A DNA stretch of 64,000 nt from Micavibrio_C sp046294845 (GCA_046294845.1 JBKBNU010000001.1:1798001-1862000), one strand, 5' to 3'. Shown: positions 1-9,441, counted from the first letter of the stretch. The notes: generated by a model from the sequence alone, not told the origin. Program-made: numbers and translations.

Positions 1-1065
1 AGCAAAAGGTGTATCACCCTCACCCGGCTCTTTGCCTACGCGGCGTGTGCCAAAGCGGAAATCAAATTGCTTGCCGGCATCGAACATACCGCCATAGGTA
101 CCATCATTGATGTAGAGCATATGACCTTTACGCAATTCAACACGGGCCACCATGGAACCTGCCTCGGCCACCAGAGCACGCCCCGGTTCACAGAAGATTT
201 CACATCCTTCGAAACCGTTATCGCCCAGAGCGTCACGGATCTCGTCGAAATAGTCCTGCAAAGCGACAGGCTCCATATCCGGATAAGCAACCGGAAAACC
301 GCCACCGACATCAACGATGTCGATTTTGACACCGCTGCGGCTAACGGCTTCCTTGGCCATTTCCAGCGCGCGACGATAGGCCACAGGGTCCATACATTGG
401 GAACCCACATGGAAGGTCACGCCAATTCTGGCCGCCACAGGGCGGGCCATAGCCAGCAAATCAGCCACTTCCTGAACGCCTGCGCCGAATTTGTCGGACA
501 GGGCAAAGATAGCGTCCTCGCCTTTCACGGCCAGACGAACCATCAGGGTCAGATCGGGCGCGCATTGCGTTTCTTGCAGGATCTTGTTCAACTCGTCCTT
601 GGTATCCAGAACGAAATTGCGAACACCGTGCATAAAATACGACTCTGCAATGGCCTCACGAGCCTTTACAGGGTGCATGAAATACATCGTGCCCTTGGGG
701 GCCAGACGGCGCACCAAACGAACTTCTTCAATTGAAGCCACGTCAAACGTGCGGATACCAGCCTTGTACAAGGTCTGCACCACGTGTTTGTCTGGATTTA
801 CCTTCACCGCATACATGGTGGTGCCACGGAAACCGTTCAGGAAGGTCTTGGCCTGCCTGATCAGCACATCCGGACGGATCACATATAGCGGAATTGTAGG
901 CTGGAGTTCAGCGACCAGACCGTCAATATCCCCTTCAAAAACGTAGGGACCGGACGGTTTGGTTTTCACCAATGCCAGCTTATCGGAAGCGCGGCGCGCT
1001 TCGCGAATTGTTGTATACGTATAGGTATGGGGGGACGATTGGCCGCCCCTGCCAAGATTGGTCAT
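1..1065 (-). CDS. Type III-fold ornithine/lysine decarboxylase (partial, C-terminus cut by window edge)
   Basis: PLP-dependent basic amino-acid decarboxylase of the alanine-racemase fold, expected to make putrescine or cadaverine in the cytoplasm. The 355 visible residues show the PLP-lysine motif YAVKVNP (Lys88), HVGSQ (219-223), the glycine-rich phosphate-binding loop VDVGGGFP (251-258) and CEPGR (292-296), in the usual family order. The last few dozen residues, including the expected catalytic Cys-Asp pair, lie beyond position 1. The ATG at 1065 follows a GGAAA ribosome site. It is divergent from the DUF4139 gene across a 263-base gap. Ornithine versus lysine specificity, or a diaminopimelate-type relative, cannot be settled from this fragment. 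Confidence 0.88.
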   Translation of the reverse strand, partial: MTNLGRGGQSSPHTYTYTTIREARRASDKLALVKTKPSGPYVFEGDIDGLVAELQPTIPLYVIRPDVLIRQAKTFLNGFRGTTMYAVKVNPDKHVVQTLYKAGIRTFDVASIEEVRLVRRLAPKGTMYFMHPVKAREAIAESYFMHGVRNFVLDTKDELNKILQETQCAPDLTLMVRLAVKGEDAIFALSDKFGAGVQEVADLLAMARPVAARIGVTFHVGSQCMDPVAYRRALEMAKEAVSRSGVKIDIVDVGGGFPVAYPDMEPVALQDYFDEIRDALGDNGFEGCEIFCEPGRALVAEAGSMVARVELRKGHMLYINDGTYGGMFDAGKQFDFRFGTRRVGKEPGEGDTPFA

Positions 1066-1277
1066 ACGATTTCCTTTCAGCTCTACGGAAACTCTCGTTT
1101 CCCACTAAAAAGACAACGTCGTTGCATAACCATATCTTGCCTGAAGCTGATGAGCGGCTCTGCGCAAGGGGCCATCGGCACGTGCGTGCTTGTTACAGGT
1201 CTAATATAACATGATTCAGTTTCATGCAATTATTATTTTTTGCATGGCGGCATGATGATTTTGGGTAGGCTTTAAGT

Positions 1278-1291
1278 TATCCTTAAGGATA
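1278..1291. promoter_or_regulatory. 14-bp perfect palindrome upstream of DUF4139 gene
   Basis: TATCCTTAAGGATA is a perfect inverted repeat ending 37 bases before the ATG at 1329, a position typical for an operator. A second inverted repeat, CATGCAA/TTGCATG with a 10-base spacer, lies at 1223-1246 in the same divergent gap. No regulator can be assigned. Confidence 0.35.
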
Positions 1292-1328
1292 TTTCGCCCA
1301 CCCTGTCAGGACCCCACAGGAGATACCG

Positions 1329-3449
1329 ATGACAAGCGCCGCCAAACCACTGCGTAACTGGCTTCTACTGACAACAACCCTGTGCCTGCTGACAGGCCCT
1401 GCACTGGCGGAAACCCTGCCTTTGAAGCGTGTAGCCATCTCTACAAGCGGCCTCGCTTTGTTCGAGCATCAAGGTTCCGTGACAGGCTCTACCCAGCTCG
1501 AAATCCCCGTCAGGCTCGACGCTGTTGATGACATCCTCAAAAGCCTCGTGGTGATGGACAGTACCGGCAGCTTTGGTGGTGTGTCCCTGCCCGGGCGCGA
1601 GCCTCTGGCCCAATCTTTCCGCGACCTCCCCTTCAGCAGAGAGGATCTGAACTCCCCCGTCAGCCTGATGAATGCCCTTCAGGGCGCCGAAATCGAGATC
1701 GGGGCTGCTACGCCCATCAAAGGTCGCCTGATGAATGTCGTAGAAGAGAATGCCGAACTGGAAGGTGGCCAGATCGTCACCCGCCACCGTGTATCCGTTA
1801 TGACAGCCGACGGCATCAAGACAGCCCTGCTCGAAAATCTTGCCAGCGTCAGCTTTACCGAGCCTGCCGTCCAGAACCAGATCGGCCGCGCTCTTGAAGC
1901 CGTCTATACCAACCGTATCCGCGATCAGCGTCCAATGACTATCGCCCTTGAAGGGACAGGTACACGCCCCGTTGCCCTCACCTATGTGCAGGCCGCTCCC
2001 TTGTGGAAAAGCGCCTATCGCCTGATCATGCCGGCAGACGGCGACAAAGCCTTCCTGCAAGGTTGGGCCATTCTGGAGAACACCACAGGTCTCGACTGGG
2101 ACAACGTAACTGTGACCGTCCTATCGGGCGCTCCTGTCACCTACCGCCAATCGCTGTACGAAAGCTATTACCTGAGCCGCCCAGAACTGCCCGTGAAGAT
2201 AATGGACCGCGTCATGCCCCGTGCCGACCATGGAATTATGGGGACAGTCGAAGAACTGGATGGCTATGCCGACAAGGAAATGCTCGAGGAAAAACGTGCG
2301 CGCCGTGCCGAAATGGCCCCTGCCCGCCAGAATCTCGGGGCCACTGCCAAGATGGCCATGATGGCCGACAGCGCCGTCAGCATGGAATCCATGGCTTATG
2401 GCGGAGCGATGCCTGCCGCAGCGCCCATGGAGATGGCACAGGCTAGCATGGCGATTGCGCAGGATGCCGCCACACAGATGGTCTTCACCTTCCCCGATCC
2501 GGTCACCCTAAAGGCTGGAAACTCGCTGATGGTTCCCTTTATCAGCAGGGAATTTCCGGCAGAGCGTGTATGGCTCTATCAACCCGATACCAACCCGACT
2601 CATCCTCTGGCTGCCGTTGACATGGACAACAAGGGAGAAACAGGCCTTCCCCCCGGTATTCTGACTCTTTATGAACAAGGCGTCACAGATAAATCATCCC
2701 TCCATGTGGGTGATGCCGAAATGCCGATGATCCCCAAAGGAGAAAAGCGCTTTATCAGTTACGCCCTCGATACCAAAACCAAGATTGACCGCCAGATGCA
2801 GGAAGATCGCCAACTGGGTGTCATCACCATGAGCAAAGGCATCATGTATCAAAAGGTCCAGTCCCGCAGCACAACCACCTATGAGATGAAAGCCCCTGCC
2901 GAAGAAGATCGCCTGATTGTGATCGAACACCCGCGCCGTCACGGATGGGAACTTGTCAAACCGGAAGGTCTTGAAAAAGAGCCGGACGCTACAGACAATT
3001 TTTACCGTATCTCCGTCATGGTCCCCAAAGGAGAAACAAAGAAAATTAAAATCGATCTTCAACGTGATGATACAGAAAGCTTCTCTCTCTCAAGCTTATC
3101 CGCCTACGACATTGACAACCGCATCAGTATTTCGGGCCGCGATATGAAACCTGAAGTCCGCAAGGCCCTTGAGGAGATCAAGCGTCTTCAAAGCGCTGTA
3201 AGCATAGCCCAAACGGAGATTCAGGAAATCAATATGAATCGTGAAAAAATCTTCAGGGATCAGGAACGCCTGAGAGAAAACCTTGAAACGGTTTCCGGCA
3301 ATAATGATCTGGGCAAACGCTACATAAAAGAACTCAACACTCAGGAAGATACGCTTGCCAATCTTGAAAAGCAGGAAGCACAGGCTCAAAACCGCCTGAA
3401 GTCGGCACAAAAGGCCCTAAGCGATTACATCTACTCTCTAAGCCTGTAA
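1329..3449 (+). CDS. Secreted DUF4139-domain protein with C-terminal coiled coil
   Basis: Predicted exported protein of 706 residues. A signal peptide spans about 1-27 (hydrophobic core LLLTTTLCLLTGP, cleavage after ALA). The body matches my recollection of DUF4139 proteins: beta-rich, with a C-terminal helical region from about residue 613 that is strongly heptad-like (repeated EI, ERL, NLE, LEKQEAQ). A Met/Ala-rich low-complexity stretch lies at about 335-385. The biochemical role of the family is not established; an envelope location is inferred. The start is supported by AGGAGA upstream of the ATG. The gene is monocistronic and converges on the chemoreceptor gene through a shared terminator. 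Confidence 0.75.
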   Translation: MTSAAKPLRNWLLLTTTLCLLTGPALAETLPLKRVAISTSGLALFEHQGSVTGSTQLEIPVRLDAVDDILKSLVVMDSTGSFGGVSLPGREPLAQSFRDLPFSREDLNSPVSLMNALQGAEIEIGAATPIKGRLMNVVEENAELEGGQIVTRHRVSVMTADGIKTALLENLASVSFTEPAVQNQIGRALEAVYTNRIRDQRPMTIALEGTGTRPVALTYVQAAPLWKSAYRLIMPADGDKAFLQGWAILENTTGLDWDNVTVTVLSGAPVTYRQSLYESYYLSRPELPVKIMDRVMPRADHGIMGTVEELDGYADKEMLEEKRARRAEMAPARQNLGATAKMAMMADSAVSMESMAYGGAMPAAAPMEMAQASMAIAQDAATQMVFTFPDPVTLKAGNSLMVPFISREFPAERVWLYQPDTNPTHPLAAVDMDNKGETGLPPGILTLYEQGVTDKSSLHVGDAEMPMIPKGEKRFISYALDTKTKIDRQMQEDRQLGVITMSKGIMYQKVQSRSTTTYEMKAPAEEDRLIVIEHPRRHGWELVKPEGLEKEPDATDNFYRISVMVPKGETKKIKIDLQRDDTESFSLSSLSAYDIDNRISISGRDMKPEVRKALEEIKRLQSAVSIAQTEIQEINMNREKIFRDQERLRENLETVSGNNDLGKRYIKELNTQEDTLANLEKQEAQAQNRLKSAQKALSDYIYSLSL

Positions 3450-3470
3450 TCATCCAACGCAGACAAAGAA

Positions 3471-3494
3471 AAAACCCGCCTTCTGGCGGGTTTT
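3471..3494. terminator. Bidirectional intrinsic terminator
   Basis: Stem AAAACCCGCC / GGCGGGTTTT with a TTCT loop, flanked by A and T runs on both sides. It serves the DUF4139 gene on the plus strand and the chemoreceptor gene on the minus strand. Confidence 0.9.
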
Positions 3495-3504
3495 TATTAC
3501 GATC

Positions 3505-5187
3505 TTATATTGACCGAATATCTTTGAGGAATTTATCAATTCTGCCGCTGATGTTCGAAGAGTTATTAAACACATCAGAGGAGATTCCCATCACTTCTTC
3601 CGCAGAGATACCGTTTTTGTTTACGGTCTCGCTAACATCGGCAACATTCATCACCACAACATCAACACCTACGGAAGCTTCGCGAACGTTACGCGAAATT
3701 TCTTTGGTAGCAATTGATTGCTCTTCCATCGCTGCGGCAATAGCTGTGGTAATGGTTTTCATGCCATCAGTGATATCCTTAATCTTCTGGATTGAATCAA
3801 CTGCCATCTTTGTGCGGCCCTGAATATCATCAATATTCTGGCGAATACGCTCTGTGGCCGACGCTGTCTGGCTGGCCAGCTGCTTAACCTCGTTCGCCAC
3901 GACGCTGAACCCTTTACCGGCCTCACCGGCACGGGCGGCTTCGATAGTGGCATTCAGGGCCAGCAAGTTGGTTTGTCCGGCAATCACATTAATCACTTCG
4001 GCAATTTCACCAATTTCACGGGAAGCGCGGTCAAGCTGCTCCATAATGACAGTCGATTCATCAACTGTACGGACAGCCACATCAGACTCACTATTGGCCC
4101 TTTGGATTTGCATTGAAATTTCCTCAATTGATGAGGTCATTTCCTCTGTCGCTGCAGCCACGGTCTGGACGTTTGCACCGGCCTGCTCTGCCGCCGATGC
4201 CACCTCTGCGGTTTTGCTGACAGAAACCTCGATATCGCCACGCATCCCTTCCGAGATATGACGCATACTGCTGGCCGCTGTATCCAGACCTTGTTTGATA
4301 TCAACGATATCGGTCTCAAATACACTGACCATCTGGCGCATGGACTCTGCCTTCTTCATCTTGTCTTCGTCCTGCTGCCTTTGCAGCTCAGCCAGACGAT
4401 CACCCTCAACCCCGTTTGTCCTGAGAGTTTCAAGGGACTTCACAAGATTACCAATTTCATCTTCACGGCCTTTATAGCCCAGATCAACCGTCCAGTTCTT
4501 CTTCGCTAATTGCAAAGCCTTGCCACTGAGATCGACCAATGGACGGGATACAGAGCGGTCAGCCATAAGAGCCGCCCCTACCGACAAGAGGAGAATAAAA
4601 GCAACCCCTACCAACAAGGCATATCGCACCGTTGCAATAGCGCTCTCTACCTCCTTATCAAGACTTTGACGCAAGGTTTCGATTTGATCTGTAAGAATTG
4701 TCAGATTAGCGCTTATTTCTTGCGAATATGATCGCGCCTTGGGCGTCATTTCCAACGCGAAAGCGGCATTCACTGTCGAAGGGTTGGTCATATATGACAT
4801 CTGAACATCCAGAAACTCCTTATTCCAGGCAATTGCAACTTGCTTGATCTTTTCAAGAGTGACATTCTCACCTTCAAAAATTTCCGGTTTTGCCAAGGCC
4901 TCATCCATTTTTTGGAAAAGCAGTTTTCCACTATCCTCAAAACGGTCAAGATATGATTTTTCAGCCGTCACCAAAAACCCCAGCAACGTCGCATGCTGAT
5001 CTTCTGCGGCCTGCTTGATTTCAAGGAGATCAAGTTCTAAAGCCGTTGCTACGTCTGCCTTAATAGAAACATCTCTCAGATGATTAACCTGCAAAAAGCA
5101 TACAATCCCCATAATCACAGTACACAGAACAATGACAGAGAATGCCGCCCTCAGTTTTGCCGATATTGTTTTTAGTAACGTATTCAT
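3505..5187 (-). CDS. Methyl-accepting chemotaxis protein (membrane receptor)
   Basis: Transmembrane chemoreceptor of 560 residues feeding CheA/CheW. TM1 is about 15-34 and TM2 about 190-209. The periplasmic part between them is all-helical, resembling a four-helix-bundle or CHASE3-type sensor. A HAMP segment follows (about 211-265), then a cytoplasmic signalling domain. The hairpin-tip motif is intact (QTNLLALNATIEAARAGE, then GFSVVANEVKQLA). A GAGAGG ribosome site precedes the ATG. It lies 45 bases downstream of the periplasmic Cache-like gene on the same strand and shares its transcript. No terminal CheR-docking pentapeptide is visible; the protein ends LKDIRSI. Confidence 0.95.
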   Translation of the reverse strand: MNTLLKTISAKLRAAFSVIVLCTVIMGIVCFLQVNHLRDVSIKADVATALELDLLEIKQAAEDQHATLLGFLVTAEKSYLDRFEDSGKLLFQKMDEALAKPEIFEGENVTLEKIKQVAIAWNKEFLDVQMSYMTNPSTVNAAFALEMTPKARSYSQEISANLTILTDQIETLRQSLDKEVESAIATVRYALLVGVAFILLLSVGAALMADRSVSRPLVDLSGKALQLAKKNWTVDLGYKGREDEIGNLVKSLETLRTNGVEGDRLAELQRQQDEDKMKKAESMRQMVSVFETDIVDIKQGLDTAASSMRHISEGMRGDIEVSVSKTAEVASAAEQAGANVQTVAAATEEMTSSIEEISMQIQRANSESDVAVRTVDESTVIMEQLDRASREIGEIAEVINVIAGQTNLLALNATIEAARAGEAGKGFSVVANEVKQLASQTASATERIRQNIDDIQGRTKMAVDSIQKIKDITDGMKTITTAIAAAMEEQSIATKEISRNVREASVGVDVVVMNVADVSETVNKNGISAEEVMGISSDVFNNSSNISGRIDKFLKDIRSI

Positions 5188-5232
5188 TCTAACCTCTCAA
5201 AAAATCTCTATTGGTTTTGCCCATAAACCTAA

Positions 5233-6021
5233 TCAGAACAGCTTGACGCCCTGCTTTATTCGCCTATCAAGCTCTGTCAAATTTACTTCATACGTTACAG
5301 ACCCCAAAGGTGCTCCCGACACTTTATCTTTGATAGTCAAACTGACCTGCGTGGCCCACACACCCAGATCCTCATTCAATTCGGCCTCATCTACAAAGTA
5401 TGCATCAGGACCTACAGCAAAAGTTTTTTGCCATTTGGCTTCATCACCCTGCCAGTAATCGCTGGTCACAGAGCTCTGACCACAATTCAGTCCTTTTTCA
5501 TCCATAACAAAGACCTCAAGGAATAAACCATCGTTCTGTGCCTGAATTTGCGTAACACGCAGAGAAAGCGGGTTAGTCAAAGCCCGTGCGATAACAGGTT
5601 GTTCCTGTTCTTTGCTTTGACGCTTCCATTCAGCATCGAGAGCTTCAAAGTCGCTATCCTTGACGCTCTTGGTATTATCGTTACATACACCCACAACGAT
5701 CTGGAAAACATCTTCGGTTGTATAATTCCTGAGGTAGGCAATAAAATCGTCATTGATAAGGTCAACTGTGGGGCCTGCCTTTGCGTTATTGCTTGCCTCT
5801 TTTTCAGGCTCAACAACCTTTTCTTCCTTTACTACAGGCTCTGCTACTGCTTCAGCGACAGGCTCTGCACTTGCAGACACCCCCGCAACGGCTGCTGCCG
5901 GTTCTGCCTGCCCCTCCTGCGCAAAAGCCGGAGATAATCCCAAAACGCAAAACACAGCCACACTGGCAAGCAATTTTAAAGGTAGCGGTGATTTATTTTG
6001 GCGAGAATGAAAAACATCCAT
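5233..6021 (-). CDS. Periplasmic PDC/Cache-like protein, partner candidate of the downstream chemoreceptor
   Basis: Exported protein of 262 residues. The signal peptide is about 1-35 (core LLASVAVFCVLGLSPAFA, then QEG). An Ala/Glu/Val/Pro-rich linker (about 36-80) precedes a folded domain (about 85-262). The segments SSVTSDYWQGDEAKW, DAYFVDEAEL and the final beta-strand GSVTYEVNL resemble PDC (Cache) sensor domains. No transmembrane segment follows the signal, so it should be soluble in the periplasm. It is the first gene of a two-gene unit with the chemoreceptor. The Cache assignment comes from motif recall, not a search. A ligand-binding or sensory accessory role is inferred from context. 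Confidence 0.65.
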   Translation of the reverse strand: MDVFHSRQNKSPLPLKLLASVAVFCVLGLSPAFAQEGQAEPAAAVAGVSASAEPVAEAVAEPVVKEEKVVEPEKEASNNAKAGPTVDLINDDFIAYLRNYTTEDVFQIVVGVCNDNTKSVKDSDFEALDAEWKRQSKEQEQPVIARALTNPLSLRVTQIQAQNDGLFLEVFVMDEKGLNCGQSSVTSDYWQGDEAKWQKTFAVGPDAYFVDEAELNEDLGVWATQVSLTIKDKVSGAPLGSVTYEVNLTELDRRIKQGVKLF

Positions 6022-6472
6022 CTGCAGAACCCCTTTTCTAAAAATCTATTTGTTCGCTGCGAATACTGAATAACCGTCCATATTCCAATTATTTCATTCA
6101 ACTAGTTTACGAGAGTTAAATTTTTCGATCCATATAACCTAAAGATTCCCTATCATAGACTTAGGCGTAACTCTTTCAATAATAATAAAAAAAGACCCGC
6201 CATTCTGGCGGGTCTTATACGCAGTAACTCAAAAATTCAGTGTACCAGTTGTACTCAAGTAATACACAATATCCTGAAAACCGTAGACCTTCAGCACCTA
6301 TACTTTAGTGCACATAAAACCATCGCGCACTTCACGAGAGCTCTTAATCGCAAGCTGCCCTTATAGGATCATTGTCATCCAAAACAGTTTATCGTTTATG
6401 AATAAATGATCCAGCTAGACTTAAGCGTACAGCTATCTTTAGATTGTAACAGAAAGCAGGGACGCTGCATCA
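6022..6472. other. 450-base intergenic gap with orphan terminator
   Basis: No credible protein-coding frame is seen. It holds a strong minus-strand terminator (6192-6216) about 260 bases past the ClpP-like stop codon, too far to be a simple 3' end. A 14-base near-direct repeat, TAGACTTAGGCGTA (6156-6169) and TAGACTTAAGCGTA (6416-6429), flanks it. A small RNA or long 3' UTR on the minus strand is possible. Confidence 0.4.
6192..6216 (-). terminator. Intrinsic terminator (minus strand)
   Basis: Stem AAGACCCGCC / GGCGGGTCTT with loop ATTCT. On the minus strand it is followed by a run of seven T residues. Its core is the same as the terminator at 3471-3494. Confidence 0.85.
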
Positions 6473-7183
6473 TCAAGGGATATTGAATGCGCGCTGTCCT
6501 GCATCAGGCAGAGGTCTTGATGGTGATACAACGGAATCAATCGCACCAAAATCAAGTGCCTGATCAGGATTGAAATATACATCCTGCTTGAGAGCTTTTG
6601 TAACGTCTGCCTTCGTACGATTTGTCAATCTGCTGACAATCCCCATCAGATTTTCATTCATCTTTGCAAATTGCTCATGATTGTTATCCATCTCTGAAAA
6701 TGTACCGCTGTTACCGGCAGATAATTGATGGAACATGATCCGGCAATTCGGAAGTGATGTCCTTTTCCCAGGGGTCCCTGCCGCTAGTAAAATGGCTGCC
6801 ATCGACATGGCACGCCCCTCGCACACTGTCCGCACATCACTTTTCAGGTTGCGTAGCGTATCGAGAATAGCCAGACCTTGATCGACGTTGCCGCCACCGG
6901 AGTTAATAACCAGCACAATTTCTTTATTATCGGGATTATGGGCGTCGAGAAAACGCAGCTTCCTGATCAAATCTACCGCTGTCGTACGATTCACTGAATC
7001 ATCCAGCCTTACAGTACGCTCCCCTTTTAGCTCATACTCCTCTGGCGTGCTAAAAGTTGTGGTAGCCGTTTTTTTGGCAGCGGACGGCCCTGACCCCATA
7101 TTCTGCGGTTCGCTAGCAAGCGCTGCTGTACCAGCAAAGAAGAATGCGAGGCTCAGCGCCCCTGCCCTGATTTTCTTGTTCAT
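6473..7183 (-). CDS. Secreted ClpP-like serine protease
   Basis: 236-residue ClpP/crotonase-fold protein with an export signal (about 1-23, MNKKIRAGALSLAFFFAG..., cleavage after AALA). The ClpP core is well kept: oxyanion/substrate region INSGGGNVDQG (93-103), nucleophile Ser127 in RAMSMAA, His152 in RIMFHQ and Asp201 in KQDVYFNPDQAL, matching the ClpP triad order and spacing. Classical ClpP is cytoplasmic and works with ClpX or ClpA; a periplasmic form would lack ATPase partners. The ATG has a TGAGGAT ribosome site. It appears monocistronic. It is clearly not SppA, which is longer and uses a Lys-Ser dyad. The substrate is unknown. Confidence 0.82.
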   Translation of the reverse strand: MNKKIRAGALSLAFFFAGTAALASEPQNMGSGPSAAKKTATTTFSTPEEYELKGERTVRLDDSVNRTTAVDLIRKLRFLDAHNPDNKEIVLVINSGGGNVDQGLAILDTLRNLKSDVRTVCEGRAMSMAAILLAAGTPGKRTSLPNCRIMFHQLSAGNSGTFSEMDNNHEQFAKMNENLMGIVSRLTNRTKADVTKALKQDVYFNPDQALDFGAIDSVVSPSRPLPDAGQRAFNIP

Positions 7184-7282
7184 ATAATCCTCAGACCTGT
7201 TTTTCGATTTTTATTGTTGCTTCATCTAACGAAAATTTGAACGCCGGATCAAGAAGGGATAATACATCAGAATTATGAAAAA

Positions 7283-7306
7283 ACCTGCCGGAGCTGTCAA
7301 GCTCCG
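7283..7306 (-). terminator. Probable terminator of tRNA-Glu
   Basis: Hairpin CGGAGCT / AGCTCCG, followed on the minus strand by GCAGG and six T residues, 30 bases beyond the tRNA 3' end. The spacer between stem and T run makes it slightly atypical. Confidence 0.5.
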
Positions 7307-7335
7307 CTACCAAGGGTCAGAAATGCAGGAATGAT

Positions 7336-7411
7336 TGGCGTTCCCTACGGGATTTGAACCCGTGTCGCATCCGTGAAAGGGATGTGTCCTAGGCCACTAG
7401 ACGAAGGGAAC
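7336..7411 (-). tRNA. tRNA-Glu (anticodon TTC)
   Basis: 76-base cloverleaf with encoded CCA. Acceptor stem GTTCCCT pairs with AGGGAAC, the anticodon loop is CTTTCAC (TTC), and the T arm ends in the usual GGTTCAAATCC. Confidence 0.96.
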
Positions 7412-7620
7412 AGCCTTGGAATGCGGTGTTTCTAATGAACATCACGGAAGAAATCAAGAGGTTTTATAACAAGGTCAGATATTTATGGAGAGGTTTTCAA
7501 AAAATCCCCTCCACAGGGAGCCCACAAAAAGCTCATACGCCTAGAAATCCGTCCCAATAAAATTGTGTTTAACCATTTAATATCAATAAGATATAAATCT
7601 ATCTTTATCTATAGAGTGAG

Positions 7621-9441
7621 CTATATAGCCACCTTGTCAGCATTACTTCCGCGGGCGAAAGCCGCATCCAGAATATGCATCTCTACGCGCTCTGCTCCAT
7701 TCCACGTATCAAGCTTCAGGTGCCCCATCAGGTGAATCGGCAGATCCCCTCTTTGCCTCAACAAAGCCTCACCCAACGGCGTATCCGCCGACCTGAAAGC
7801 CATGGCCTTCATATGTCCCCCACCTTCCCAGTCGGCAATCATGCAGCGTATATGCCCATCACCCACCACGTCTACCTTATGCAAACGAATGGAAGGCAGA
7901 ACAAATACAGGCTCCTCATGTCCTGCACCAAACGGACCAAAACGTTCGTGAATCATATTAATAAAATCATAGCGCGCCCCGCGAACACTGAGCAGGCAAT
8001 CAATCAGTGTATCGCTGACGGAGGGCTGCCCTTCACGTTGAGCCGTAACATGCTCATACATGAAATCTTTAAAGGCCGGAATCCGGGCAGGCAGAATTGT
8101 CAAACCACCTGCCATAGCATGACCGCCCCCCTTCACCAGTAAACCCGCCCCACGCGCATCAATGAAAGAAGCTGCAATATTGACACCAGGGACAGACCTT
8201 CCAGAACCTCGCCCTTCAAGAGCAGACTCTGCCCCTGGCGCATAAGTAATTACCACGGCAGGCTTATCGTATTTTTCTTTCAAGCGACTGGCCACAAGTC
8301 CGGCCAGCCCCGGATGCCACGACTCATCATCAACAATGATCACGGGATGTTCTGCCAAACCCCGATCCTCAACCTGATTAACGGCCTCGGCATACATCTC
8401 GGCCTGAATGTCTTTGCGCTTTTCATTGCAGTCATTCAAGGTCCATGAAATATCCTTGGCCTCTTCAGAATCTTCAGTAATCAACAGCCGCGCCCCCAGA
8501 TCGGCCTTATGCACGCGGGAGCCTGCATTTATGCGGGGCCCCAGAACAAACCCTGCATGATAGACATTAGGATCACCTGTCAGCTTTGAAACTTCGCACA
8601 AGGCCTTAAGCCCTGTATTTTCATGCTTGGCCATCTGGGCGAAACCGGCACGCACAAACAAACGGTTTGGCCCTGTCAATGGCACCATATCGCAAACTGT
8701 ACCTAATGCCACCAGATCAAGCAGGTTTTTGAGAACAGGCTCTTTACGTCCAGCAAAGAAACCCTTGTCCCGCAAGCGGTTGTTAATAGCCACAGCCGTC
8801 AGGAAACTCACGCCGCAAGCCGCCAGCATAGCATAACCAGAGACATCATCTTTACGCTTGGGATTAATCAGAAACTTGGCATCAGGCAAAATATCTTCGG
8901 CTTCATGATGATCGAGGATCACCATATCAAGACCCAAAGCCGTTGCCTGCCCCACCACATCATGGGCGGTTGTCCCGCAGTCAGCCAGAATAACAATGTC
9001 AGCCCCTTCGGTATGCAACTGTGAAAGTGCATTGATATTGGGGCCATAACCCTCCTTCAGGCGGTCGGGAATATAAAAGCGCGTATCCACCCCACATTGC
9101 TTCAGGAAACGCACCAGAATAGCTGTCGATGTTGCTCCATCGACATCAAAATCACCAAACACAGCTATCGTCTTATCATCAATAATCGCCTGTGCCAGAA
9201 AATCAGCCAGCACGTCCATATCCTTCAAGGCAAACGGATCAGGAAAATCGCGTGCCAACTTGGGATCAAGAAAACTCTCGATCTTTTCCATGGGGATTTT
9301 GCGCGCACTTAAAAGCCTTGCTACTATTTCCGGCAGCTGGTGCTGGCGAACAATCTGTTCGACTTCGAACGGCACGGATTCTTGCATAACCCAGCGGGAC
9401 TGCATCAGTGATTGGTCAACATCCAAAACAGCTTTGGTCAT
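7621..9441 (-). CDS. recJ: Single-stranded-DNA-specific exonuclease RecJ
   Basis: 5'-3' ssDNA exonuclease used in recombinational and mismatch repair in the cytoplasm; 606 residues, a normal length. The DHH-family core is present: motif I AVFGDFDVDGATSTA, motif II ILADCGTTAHD, the DHH motif VILDHHEAED and, later, a DHHA1-type KGGGHAMAGGLTI, followed by the C-terminal OB-like part. The ATG at 9441 overlaps the stop of the upstream aminotransferase gene by one base (TAATG), implying translational coupling. It closes the glpX-aminotransferase-recJ unit. Confidence 0.97.
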   Translation of the reverse strand: MTKAVLDVDQSLMQSRWVMQESVPFEVEQIVRQHQLPEIVARLLSARKIPMEKIESFLDPKLARDFPDPFALKDMDVLADFLAQAIIDDKTIAVFGDFDVDGATSTAILVRFLKQCGVDTRFYIPDRLKEGYGPNINALSQLHTEGADIVILADCGTTAHDVVGQATALGLDMVILDHHEAEDILPDAKFLINPKRKDDVSGYAMLAACGVSFLTAVAINNRLRDKGFFAGRKEPVLKNLLDLVALGTVCDMVPLTGPNRLFVRAGFAQMAKHENTGLKALCEVSKLTGDPNVYHAGFVLGPRINAGSRVHKADLGARLLITEDSEEAKDISWTLNDCNEKRKDIQAEMYAEAVNQVEDRGLAEHPVIIVDDESWHPGLAGLVASRLKEKYDKPAVVITYAPGAESALEGRGSGRSVPGVNIAASFIDARGAGLLVKGGGHAMAGGLTILPARIPAFKDFMYEHVTAQREGQPSVSDTLIDCLLSVRGARYDFINMIHERFGPFGAGHEEPVFVLPSIRLHKVDVVGDGHIRCMIADWEGGGHMKAMAFRSADTPLGEALLRQRGDLPIHLMGHLKLDTWNGAERVEMHILDAAFARGSNADKVAI

